DNA of 15,878 bases from CAYLZW01 sp964388085. Lineage in GTDB: Bacteria > Myxococcota > UBA727 > CAYLZW01. Shown piece by piece: positions 1 to 6,964 of the stretch. Location: NCBI GenBank assembly GCA_964388085.1, contig CAYLZW010000119.1, positions 1 through 15,878 on the forward strand. The letters run 5' to 3'. How positions within the stretch are numbered: position 1 is the stretch's first letter; every line of letters begins with the position of its first letter. The notes beneath the pieces were generated by a model that did not search any database, was not told the DNA's origin, and saw nothing but the letters and a program-made list of their open reading frames with translations. Made by a program: the position numbers and the translations under genes.

Positions 1-2666
1 TGCGCCGCCTCGCCGACGACGAGATCGTGCCCTACCTGAGCCGCATCGACGGCGTCGCGGCGGCCGAGGTCATGGGCGGGAGCGAGCGCGAGATCCAGGT
101 GCGCGCGCGGCCCGCTTGGCTCGAGGCCTACGGCATCCCGGTGACGCAGCTGCTCGGCGCCCTGCGCGCCGCCAACGTGCTCATCCCCGGCGGCAGCATC
201 GATCAGGGCGACCTCGACTTGAACATCTCGACGGACGCGCAGTTCTCGAGCGTGGAGCAGATTCGTGACGTCATCGTCGGCGCACGGGGAACCACGCCCA
301 TCCGCGTGCGCGACGTCGCCGACGTGGTCGACACCTTCGAGGAGTCCAAGCACATCGTGCGCGCCAACGGCACGCCCGCCGTGATGATCGCCGTGCGCAA
401 GCAGTCGGACGCGAACACGGTGCAGGTGGTCGATCGCGTGCAGGACGCCCTCACGGAGCTGCGCCAGCGCATGCCCGAGGGCGTCGAGGTGGTGCCCATC
501 TTCGACCAGGGCGAGCCCATCACCAACTCGATCTCGAACCTGTCCTCGTCGGCGCTGATGGCGCTCCTTCTCACCGGGCTCGTGCTGCTCGCCTTCCTGC
601 GCAGCTGGCGCACGAGCGGCGTGGTGCTCGTCAGCATCCCCATCGCCATGTTCGTCACGTTCTCGACCATGGACGGGCTCGGCGTCACGCTCAACATCAT
701 CTCCATGGCGGGCCTCGCGCTCGCCGTCGGCATGCTCGTCGACAACGCCATCGTGGTGCTCGAGAACATCTTCTCGAAGCTCGAGCAGGGGCTCTCGCCT
801 GCGGACGCCGCCATCGAGGGCACGCGCGAGATGACGATGCCGATCATCGCCTCCACGCTGACGACGGTGGCGGTGTTCGCGCCGGTGCTCTTCGTGCCCG
901 GGCTCGCGGGCCAGCTCTTTCGTGACATGAGCCTGACCATCTGCATCTCGCTGACGGCGTCGCTGCTCGTCGCGCTGACGCTGGTGCCGCTGCTCTCGAG
1001 CCTCATCCTCGGCAAGCGTGCGCCGAGCCGCTTCGAGCGCGCCATCGGCGTGCTGACCGCGTGGCTCGACCCGCTCTCGGAGCGCTACGCGCGCTTCCTC
1101 GGCGCCGCGCTGCGGAGGCGGAAGCTCGTGCTCGGTGGTGCGTTCCTCTTCTTCGTCGCCAGCATGGTTCTCGGCTCTCTGCTGCAGGCGGACTTCCTGC
1201 CAAAGAACGACTTTGGCAGCGTCGAGCTCTCCTTCGAGGCAGCGCCGGGCACCTCGGTGGCGGCGACCAGCGAGATCGTCGACGAGATCGAGGGCATCAT
1301 CCGCGAGGTGGTGCCGGACGTACAGGTCGTGAACGCGGAGTACGGCGCCGCCGAGGGCTTCGGCGCCATCTTCGGGACGACCTCGTCGTCGGGCACAATC
1401 CGCCTGCGCTTGCCGCCGCGCTCCCAGCGCACGCAGTCGCAAGAGGAGATCGAGCGGACGCTGCGGGCGCGCTTCGAGGGCATCGCGGGCGTCGAGGTGA
1501 AGGCCTTCAACGGCGGCGCGGCCATCATGGGCGGCGGCGGCGGTGACGTCGTGGTGAAGGTGTTCGCCGAGGACCTCGACCTGCTGCGCGACTACGGCGA
1601 GGAGCTGAAGAGGGCCATCGAGGCCGTCGAGGGAGCCGCCGACGTCACGTTCTCCCTCGAGGACGGGCGACCCGAGCTCTCGGTCGATCTCGATCGCGAG
1701 CAGATCCGCCAGCTCGGCTTGAACCCCGCCGGCGTAGCGCAGACCATCTCCACGTACTTCATGGGCAGCACCGCGACGATGTTCCGCGAGGCGGGCGAGG
1801 AGTACCGCGTCGTCGTCCGCGCGCCGCGCGAAGTGCGCGAGGACATCGGCAAGCTGCGCAACCTGCCGATCATGACGCAGACCGGCACCTCGGTGCCGCT
1901 CGCCACCGTCGCCGACGTGCTGCCGGCGCTCGGCCCCACCAGCATCACGCGCGAGAACCAGCGCCGACTCGGCACCATCGGCGTCAGCGCCGACGGCATC
2001 GCGCTCGGTGAGCTGGTGCAGCGGGTGAACGCCGCCATCGAGGGCGTCGAGAAGCCCTCGTCGGTGACCCTCGCCGTCGGCGGCAGCGCGGAGGACCTGG
2101 CGGAGTCTTTCCAAGCGCTGATGCTGGCCTTCGTCGTCGCGCTGCTGCTCGTGTACATGGTCATGGCGAGCCAGTTCGAGTCGCTGCTCGAGCCCTTCGT
2201 CATCCTCGGCGCCATCCCCTTCGCGCTCTCCGGCGTCGTGCTCGGGCTGCTCGTGACGAACACCACCCTGCAGGTGACGGCGCTCATCGGCGTCATCCTG
2301 CTGGTCGGCGTCGTCGTGAACAACGGCATCGTGCTGCTCGACGTGCTGAAGGCCAAGCGGCTGGCCGGCGACGACCTCCTCGAGGCCGCCATGTACGCCG
2401 GCCGCCACCGCCTGCGGCCGATCCTCATGACCACGGCGACCACCGTGCTCGGCATGGTCCCGATGACCATCGGCAGCGGTGACGGCGGTGAGACCTGGGC
2501 GCCCATGGCGCGCGCCGTGGTCGGCGGCCTGACCATGTCGACGGTGCTCACGCTCGTCGTCGTGCCCACCGCGTACGTGTCGCTGGCGACGTTCGCCGAT
2601 CGCAGGAAGCAGAAGAAGCGCGACAAGCGCGAGCAGCGTGAGCAAGCGGCGCAGAGCGCGGCATGA
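1..2666 (+). CDS. RND efflux pump inner-membrane transporter, 5' truncated by the window
   Basis: This is the inner-membrane, proton-driven subunit of a tripartite RND efflux pump. The reading frame is open from position 3, so the true start lies upstream. About 887 residues are present, against roughly 1030-1050 for the family, so the first TM helix and part of the porter domain are missing. Numbering from the GTG at 27, hydrophobic helices occur near residues 173-192, 198-217, 224-247, 272-292, 303-326, 366-387 and 698-716, followed by a C-terminal cluster. The TM4 motif GMLVDNAIVVLEN carries Asp239-Asn240 where AcrB has two Asp residues. The TM10/11 region has VVVNNGIVLLD (Asn765-Asn766) where AcrB has its relay Lys. 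This pattern fits the SwrC/NolG-like branch rather than AcrB itself. The C-terminus is a charged Lys/Arg/Gln tail. The stop is immediately followed by a TolC-type gene. The substrate cannot be inferred. Confidence 0.95.
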   Translation, partial: RRLADDEIVPYLSRIDGVAAAEVMGGSEREIQVRARPAWLEAYGIPVTQLLGALRAANVLIPGGSIDQGDLDLNISTDAQFSSVEQIRDVIVGARGTTPIRVRDVADVVDTFEESKHIVRANGTPAVMIAVRKQSDANTVQVVDRVQDALTELRQRMPEGVEVVPIFDQGEPITNSISNLSSSALMALLLTGLVLLAFLRSWRTSGVVLVSIPIAMFVTFSTMDGLGVTLNIISMAGLALAVGMLVDNAIVVLENIFSKLEQGLSPADAAIEGTREMTMPIIASTLTTVAVFAPVLFVPGLAGQLFRDMSLTICISLTASLLVALTLVPLLSSLILGKRAPSRFERAIGVLTAWLDPLSERYARFLGAALRRRKLVLGGAFLFFVASMVLGSLLQADFLPKNDFGSVELSFEAAPGTSVAATSEIVDEIEGIIREVVPDVQVVNAEYGAAEGFGAIFGTTSSSGTIRLRLPPRSQRTQSQEEIERTLRARFEGIAGVEVKAFNGGAAIMGGGGGDVVVKVFAEDLDLLRDYGEELKRAIEAVEGAADVTFSLEDGRPELSVDLDREQIRQLGLNPAGVAQTISTYFMGSTATMFREAGEEYRVVVRAPREVREDIGKLRNLPIMTQTGTSVPLATVADVLPALGPTSITRENQRRLGTIGVSADGIALGELVQRVNAAIEGVEKPSSVTLAVGGSAEDLAESFQALMLAFVVALLLVYMVMASQFESLLEPFVILGAIPFALSGVVLGLLVTNTTLQVTALIGVILLVGVVVNNGIVLLDVLKAKRLAGDDLLEAAMYAGRHRLRPILMTTATTVLGMVPMTIGSGDGGETWAPMARAVVGGLTMSTVLTLVVVPTAYVSLATFADRRKQKKRDKREQREQAAQSAA

Positions 2667-2670
2667 GCTC

Positions 2671-2675
2671 GAGGA
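2671..2675 (+). promoter_or_regulatory. Ribosome binding site deciding the TolC-family start
   Basis: GAGGA lies 8 nt before the ATG at 2684, just after the transporter stop. The alternative ATG at 2663 overlaps that stop but has no purine-rich site in front of it. The choice therefore rests on this element. Confidence 0.5.
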
Positions 2676-2683
2676 ACGACGTG

Positions 2684-4345
2684 ATGACCAAGGCTCTTCC
2701 CCGCTCCCTGACGCCGCTCGTCGCGTCTGTCCTCGTTGCTGGCGGCGCGTTCGCCCAGGCCCCCGGCGGTGGCGCCGGCATGGAGGCTGGCCCGCCGGCT
2801 GCGGCGCCCGCGGCGGCGGGTGCCTCCGGACCGTCCGCGGGGGCCTCGCAAGGCACGGCCGCGCCCGCGCCGGCCGCGGCGTCCGCCGGTCCGGCGCAGC
2901 TCCTCGGCCTCATCCCCGTCGAGGATCCGCCCGTCATCTCGCTCGAGGAGGCCATGCAGATCGTCGCCGAGCGGAGCTTCGACCTGCGCATCGCCGAGGA
3001 GCAGATCACGCAGGCGGGGACGCAGTTGCGGAGAGCCTGGGCGATGATCCTGCCGCAGGTCTCCATCGGCGGCACCTACACCTACAGCTTCCCCGAGCAG
3101 AAGGTGGCCTTCGGCGATCCGAGCCAGAACGCGCAGCAGGCGCTGTTGTTCCACTCCATCGCCGACATCACCGAGAGCTCGGCGGAGTTCTCGAACGATC
3201 CCGCCGCGCGCGCGGCCGCGCTGCAGCGTGCGGAGCAGCTCCGGCGCGCCGCGCGCGACATCGAGAGCGCCAAGCCGCTCGACATCGTGATCCAGCCGGC
3301 GCACGCGCTGGCCGGGCAGCTGCAGGTGAGCCTGCCGCTCTTCAACGGCCGCGCGCTGCCCCTCATCAGCAACGCCTACGAGGCCATCGATCTGTCCCGT
3401 GCCGTCGTCGAGCAGGCGCAAGCGAGCCTCATGCTCGCCACCACGCAGACCTACTACGGGGCCGTCACGGCCAAGAAGATGCACGGCATCGCCGAAGAGC
3501 AGCTCGAGAACGCGCGGCGACACCGCGACGCCCTGAAAGAGCGAGAGGCCCTCGGCATGGCCACGGCCATCGCGCTGCAGCGCGCGGACCTCGACGTGGT
3601 GCGCGCCGAGCAGTCGGTTCGCGCCGCGCACCAGGGCTACCTCATCGCGCTAGGCGCGCTCGGCCAGCTCATGGCGCGGGAGGAGCTGTTTCACGTCGAG
3701 GCGCCGCGCCCGGTGCCCGCCATCGAGGGCAGCGACCCGGTGGACGGCCTCATCGCGCGCGCGCTGGCCGCGCGGCCGGAGATCGCGGTGCAGCGCTCGT
3801 CGCTCGCCATCGCCGAGCGCATGCGCACCGACGCCTGGATGGCGTTTCTGCCCTCGCTCAACCTCGTCGGCCAGGGCCGCTACTCGTCGAACACCTCGGG
3901 CTTCACCTCCGACCCCATCACGGGCGCCATCATGGTGCAGGCGAACATCCCGCTCTACGACGGCGGCGCGCGCTACGCGACGCTCAAGGAGACGGCATCG
4001 AAGATCGAGCAGGAGAAGCTGCGCCTCGAGCAGGCGGAGTCGCGCATTCGCAGCCAGGTGCGCGGCAACGTCGCCGACATCGCGCTGAAGCAGCAGGCGC
4101 TCGAGATCGCGCGCCGCGGCCTGACCCTCGCCAGCGACACCCGCGCCAACGCCGAGCGCCTGTTCGAGCTCGGCGCCGCCACGAGCCTCGACGTCATCGA
4201 CGCGAACCTGGCGGTGTTCTTCGCGCAGATCGAGCTCGCCCGCGCGGAGCTCGACGTCGAGCAGGCCCGCCTCGGCCTCGCCTACGTCACCGGCGGGCTC
4301 ACCCCCGTGTACCTCGCCCCGACGACGACGCCGGCCGCGCCATGA
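2684..4345 (+). CDS. TolC-family outer-membrane efflux channel
   Basis: This is the outer-membrane channel subunit of the same tripartite pump. The ATG at 2684 is preferred because GAGGA (2671-2675) precedes it by 8 nt and it opens directly into a signal peptide (MTKALPRS, a hydrophobic core, then AFAQ). An upstream in-frame ATG at 2663 overlaps the transporter stop as ATGA and would add seven residues. Either start implies translational coupling. The product is about 553 residues. After the signal comes an Ala/Gly/Pro-rich stretch of about 50 residues, then two OEP repeats rich in long helices. Each repeat has a beta-strand signature (QVSLPLFNGRALP and VQANIPLYDGGARY), the usual TolC strand-turn patterns. 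The family exports drugs, metabolites or metals through a trimeric barrel plus periplasmic tunnel. The gene is the last of its operon, since the next gene is convergent. Confidence 0.93.
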   Translation: MTKALPRSLTPLVASVLVAGGAFAQAPGGGAGMEAGPPAAAPAAAGASGPSAGASQGTAAPAPAAASAGPAQLLGLIPVEDPPVISLEEAMQIVAERSFDLRIAEEQITQAGTQLRRAWAMILPQVSIGGTYTYSFPEQKVAFGDPSQNAQQALLFHSIADITESSAEFSNDPAARAAALQRAEQLRRAARDIESAKPLDIVIQPAHALAGQLQVSLPLFNGRALPLISNAYEAIDLSRAVVEQAQASLMLATTQTYYGAVTAKKMHGIAEEQLENARRHRDALKEREALGMATAIALQRADLDVVRAEQSVRAAHQGYLIALGALGQLMAREELFHVEAPRPVPAIEGSDPVDGLIARALAARPEIAVQRSSLAIAERMRTDAWMAFLPSLNLVGQGRYSSNTSGFTSDPITGAIMVQANIPLYDGGARYATLKETASKIEQEKLRLEQAESRIRSQVRGNVADIALKQQALEIARRGLTLASDTRANAERLFELGAATSLDVIDANLAVFFAQIELARAELDVEQARLGLAYVTGGLTPVYLAPTTTPAAP

Positions 4346-4361
4346 GCCGCTGAACACAATT

Positions 4362-4404
4362 TCGCACACAGCCGCAGAGTCGCAGCGCCGAAGAGGACCG
4401 CAGG
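4362..4404. repeat. Degenerate short repeats built on CGCAGAG
   Basis: In the 139-base gap between the convergent tolC-type and gshA genes, units CCGCAGAG, TCGCAGCG, CCGAAGAG and CCGCAGG follow each other at 8-11 base steps. This is visible by eye but degenerate. I do not know a function. The rest of the gap holds only the hairpin described separately. Confidence 0.35.
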
Positions 4405-4426
4405 CGCCTCTGGCTCTTGGCCGGCG

Positions 4427-4441
4427 TCGCGCCTTGCGCGA
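4427..4441. terminator. Hairpin between convergent genes, possible bidirectional terminator
   Basis: TCGCGC-CTT-GCGCGA is a perfect 6-bp inverted repeat with a 3-base loop. It lies between the TolC-family stop (4345) and the gshA stop (4485). No T-run follows on either strand, so it is not a canonical intrinsic terminator. The role is inferred from its position. Confidence 0.35.
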
Positions 4442-4484
4442 GATCTCCGTGTTCGAGACGTCGCCATCGGAGACGCCGCCCGCT

Positions 4485-5888
4485 TCAGCTCTCGCCGTAG
4501 AACTCGATCTCGTGCCAGAGGCGCGAGAGGTCGCCGTCCCACTCGTGCTCGAGCTTGTGCAGCAGGAACTCCGCGAAGGTGCGGCGGGCCTCGACCAGCT
4601 CGACGAGGGGCTTCAGGAAGCCGGTCTCGTCGCGGGTGCCGTCCCGCTCCGCGAGGCGCACGAGGCCGGCGCGAGCGATCTCGAGCAGCCGCGCGCACAG
4701 GCCGTGCACGCTCTGGCCGCGGAGCTCCGCCGCGAAGCCCTTGACCGCCGCCTCTTGCTGCAACGTGAACAGCTCCTTCGCGCTCGCGCCTTCGAGCAGC
4801 GCCGCGGCCTCGTCGCGCGCGCGCTCGTCGTAGAGCACGCCCTTGTACAGCGCCGGCAGCGCACAGATGCGCGACCACGGGCCGCAGTCCGCGCTGCGCA
4901 CCTCGAGGAACTTCTTGAGGCGCACCTCGGGGAAGACCGTCGTCAGGTGGTCCTCGAAGTCGCGCAGCGTGGCGCGGTAGCCGCCGAGACCAGACCTCAT
5001 GAACTCTCGAAACGATGCGCCGGCGAAGTCGTGGTGCACGCCGTCACGCCGGATGAAGTACATGGGCACGTCGAGCACCCACTCGATCCAGCGCTCGTAG
5101 CCGAAGCCCTCGTCGAGGACGCCCTGCAGAAAGCCCGAGCGGTCCGGATCGGTGTCGGCCCACACCAGCGTGCGCTCGCTGAGCGCGCCCGAGCGCTTCC
5201 CTTCCTTGAAGGGGCTGTTGGCGAACAGCGGCGTGACGAGCGGCGCGATGAGCAGCGCGGTGCGGAAGGTCTGCACCATGTCCGCCTGGCTCTCGTAGTC
5301 GAAGTTCGCCTGCACGGTGCAGGTCCGCTTCATCATGTCGAGGCCGCGCGTGCCACGCGTCGGCATGTAGCGGCGCATGATGCCATAGCGGCTCTTCGGC
5401 ACCGTGGGCATGTCCTCCCAGCGAGCGGTGGGGTGAAAGCCGATGCCGATGAAGCCGACGCCGCGGGGCAGCGACGCGCGCTTGAGCAGGGTCAGGTGCT
5501 CGCCGACCTCTTCGCAGGTCTCGTGCAGCGTCTGTAGCGGAGCGCCCGAGAGCTCGAGCTGCCCGCCCGGCTCGAGGGAGATGCTCGCGCGGTCTTTCAG
5601 CAGCGCGATGGTGCGGCCGTCCTCCTGCACCTTCTGCCAGCCGGCTTGCGCCTCGTCCGCGGGATCGTCCGCGATGGCGTTCAGGATGGCCTCGATCCCG
5701 CGCGGCCCTTCGTAGGGCAGCGGCGCGTGGTCCGCGCGCAGGAAGCCGAACTTCTCGTGCTCCGTGCCGATGCGGAACGCGGCGCGCGGCTTCTCGCCCG
5801 AGCGGAAGTAGTCGTAGACGGGTTCGAGGTCGTCGAGGGGGGCGCCCGGATCGTCGCTGCCGTCGCCGGAGGGAAGCACAGTGCTCAC
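4485..5888 (-). CDS. gshA: Glutamate-cysteine ligase, plant-type (GCS2 family)
   Basis: Catalyses the first, ATP-dependent step of glutathione synthesis: L-glutamate plus L-cysteine gives gamma-glutamylcysteine, in the cytoplasm. The 467-residue product matches the usual length of the plant/alphaproteobacterial type. Diagnostic stretches are IGTEHEKFGF (residues 40-49), SLEPGGQLELSGAP (104-117) and MMKRTCTVQANFDY (185-198), which carry the acidic and basic residues of the ATP/glutamate site in this family. I chose the GTG at 5888 because AAGGT stands 6 nt upstream and the conserved domain starts about 20 residues later. The frame stays open to 6239, but that extension would run through the divergent promoter region and into the neighbouring gene. 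gshB lies nearby on the opposite strand, which argues against an ergothioneine-pathway EgtA role. The start region carries an unusual tandem duplication. Confidence 0.92.
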   Translation of the reverse strand: MSTVLPSGDGSDDPGAPLDDLEPVYDYFRSGEKPRAAFRIGTEHEKFGFLRADHAPLPYEGPRGIEAILNAIADDPADEAQAGWQKVQEDGRTIALLKDRASISLEPGGQLELSGAPLQTLHETCEEVGEHLTLLKRASLPRGVGFIGIGFHPTARWEDMPTVPKSRYGIMRRYMPTRGTRGLDMMKRTCTVQANFDYESQADMVQTFRTALLIAPLVTPLFANSPFKEGKRSGALSERTLVWADTDPDRSGFLQGVLDEGFGYERWIEWVLDVPMYFIRRDGVHHDFAGASFREFMRSGLGGYRATLRDFEDHLTTVFPEVRLKKFLEVRSADCGPWSRICALPALYKGVLYDERARDEAAALLEGASAKELFTLQQEAAVKGFAAELRGQSVHGLCARLLEIARAGLVRLAERDGTRDETGFLKPLVELVEARRTFAEFLLHKLEHEWDGDLSRLWHEIEFYGES

Positions 5889-5917
5889 AGGTAGACCTTG
5901 CTCACAGGGAGACCTTA
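5884..5917 (-). repeat. 17-bp tandem duplication of the gshA ribosome site and start codon
   Basis: Two adjacent 17-base units, CTCACAGGTAGACCTTG (5884-5900) and CTCACAGGGAGACCTTA (5901-5917) on the plus strand, are identical at 15 of 17 positions. Read on the minus strand, each contains AAGGT, a 6-base spacer and a GTG start followed by AGC. The copy next to the gene supplies the gshA start. The upstream copy starts a different frame. Confidence 0.8.
5885..5905 (-). CDS. Possible six-codon leader peptide overlapping the gshA start
   Basis: The GTG at 5905 is preceded by AAGGT with a 6-nt spacer. It opens a mini-ORF encoding MSKVYL, followed by TGA at 5887-5885. That stop overlaps the gshA GTG (5888-5886) as GTGA, the usual geometry of translational coupling. 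The unit exists because of the 17-bp tandem duplication, which shifts the second start by two frames. It contains no cysteine codon, so a classical cysteine-sensing attenuator is unlikely. It could be a translational damper or a neutral by-product of the duplication. Confidence 0.3.
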   Translation of the reverse strand: MSKVYL

Positions 5918-6026
5918 TCCACGGCTCATGAGTCCGCATAGCGAGAACCCATCGATGTACGACGCTGCGCACGCGCCTGTGACGGAGCGCGCGTTTTCGC
6001 CCCCTCCCTGTGCTCGAGGTCGCACA

Positions 6027-6056
6027 TGGGGTTGTCGGGCGCGCCCGGGTGACCCA
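6027..6056. promoter_or_regulatory. Imperfect dyad, possible operator upstream of the EI24 gene
   Basis: The perfect 12-bp palindrome CGGGCGCGCCCG (6036-6047) is flanked symmetrically by TGGG (6027-6030) and CCCA (6053-6056). It sits in the 187-base divergent region between gshA and the EI24-type gene, 10 bases before that gene's ribosome site. A two-fold regulator site or an RNA hairpin is possible. No clear -35/-10 pair could be assigned in this GC-rich region on either strand. Confidence 0.35.
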
Positions 6057-6066
6057 CATTGGCCGC

Positions 6067-6072
6067 GGAGGT
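6067..6072 (+). promoter_or_regulatory. Ribosome binding site of the EI24-type gene
   Basis: GGAGGT lies 3 bases before the GTG at 6076 and 12 bases before the ATG at 6085. The same GGAGGT-plus-three spacing occurs before the ATG of the lipoprotein gene at 13466, which favours the GTG start here. Confidence 0.55.
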
Positions 6073-6075
6073 CCC

Positions 6076-6954
6076 GTGACGAACATGCCTAGCGAGCGCT
6101 TCGCCGACGTCAGCCAGGCGTCGCTCACCGCCAGGGTGGGCAGCGGTATCCACTTCGCGCTCGCGGGCGTCGGGCTCACCCTGCGGCGGCCGGACCTGCG
6201 CCTGCTCGCCCTGCTCTGCGTGATCATCAACCTCGTCATCTACGGCGGCCTCGCCGCGCTCGGCTTCTGGCTCATCGACGGCGTCGGTCCCGACCCGAGC
6301 GCCTACGAGGGCTGGCTAGAGACCGCCATGGAGTGGGCCCGCGGCGCGCTGCAGGTGGCCCTGCTCATCACCTGGCTGCTCGTCTCCATCTGGCTCGCGA
6401 TCTTCCTCGGCGGCCTCCTGTGCAGCCCCTTCTTCGATCTCTTGAGCGAGCGGACCGAGCAGCACCTCGTCGGGCGCCACGTCGGCCCGCCCTTCTCGCT
6501 GGCGGCGACCGTGCGGTCCGCGCTCTTGGAGATGGCGGTGCAGCTCAAGCTGCTCTTCGTCTACCTGCCCATCGCGCTCGGCATCCTGCTCGTGAACCTG
6601 ATCCCCGTCGTCGGTCAGGTGTTGAGCTCGACGCTGGCGTGGGTGTGGACGGCGCAGTGGGTCACGATGACGTTCGCAGGCCCGGCGACGGCGCGTCACG
6701 GCCTCACGGCGAGCCAGCGCATGCAGCTGCTGTTCGGCAACAAGGCGCTCTCGACGGGGTTCGGCGCCATCGGCGGTATCCCCTTCTTGTCGTTCTTCCT
6801 GCTGCCGCTGCTCTCCCCCGCGCTCATCGTCGGCATGACGCGCATGTACCTCGCGCTCGCCGCCCATGATCGCGTGCCGAGCAAGCTGAGCGAGGCCGAG
6901 AAGCGGTCGCTGCGCGGCGAGCTGCCGGTAGCTCACGCCCTCCCGGCGCGCTAA
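6076..6954 (+). CDS. EI24-domain membrane protein, CysZ-like
   Basis: This is a 292-residue integral membrane protein of the EI24 superfamily, which includes the sulfate importer CysZ (about 250 residues). The signature stretch CSPFFDLLSERTE lies at residues 116-128, directly after the second hydrophobic segment. Membrane segments are near residues 42-67, 92-115, 158-178, 181-200 and 229-255. The last includes PFLSFFLLPLLSPALIVG, the Pro-rich helix typical of the family. The GTG at 6076 is supported by GGAGGT; an ATG at 6085 is the alternative. The gene ends 10 bases before gshB and is divergent from gshA. A sulfate or sulfur-uptake role would fit the glutathione context, but EI24 proteins are diverse and this is inference. 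Confidence 0.8.
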   Translation: MTNMPSERFADVSQASLTARVGSGIHFALAGVGLTLRRPDLRLLALLCVIINLVIYGGLAALGFWLIDGVGPDPSAYEGWLETAMEWARGALQVALLITWLLVSIWLAIFLGGLLCSPFFDLLSERTEQHLVGRHVGPPFSLAATVRSALLEMAVQLKLLFVYLPIALGILLVNLIPVVGQVLSSTLAWVWTAQWVTMTFAGPATARHGLTASQRMQLLFGNKALSTGFGAIGGIPFLSFFLLPLLSPALIVGMTRMYLALAAHDRVPSKLSEAEKRSLRGELPVAHALPAR

Positions 6955-6964
6955 GCATCGCGTC

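Noticed and set aside
1592..3631. A 679-codon open frame on the minus strand spanning the RND/TolC junction
   Set aside because: It is antisense to two well-recognised genes, its translation is compositionally biased without domain features, and such long shadow frames are expected at this G+C content.
2638..4353. A 571-codon open frame on the plus strand over the TolC-type gene
   Set aside because: It is the alternative frame of the TolC gene, with an Arg/Ala/Gly-rich translation and no recognisable motif.
4485..5888. Ergothioneine-pathway EgtA instead of GshA
   Set aside because: The family is shared, but gshB is located in the same locus and no egtB/egtD-like gene is present in the window.
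5885..5905. Classical cysteine-responsive attenuator peptide before gshA
   Set aside because: The six codons (MSKVYL) contain no cysteine codon and no alternative terminator hairpin follows. Only translational coupling remains plausible.
5889..6239. N-terminal extension of gshA up to a start at 6239
   Set aside because: The extension overlaps the divergent EI24-type gene, precedes the conserved domain, lacks family similarity, and crosses the duplicated ribosome site. GTG 5888 is better supported.
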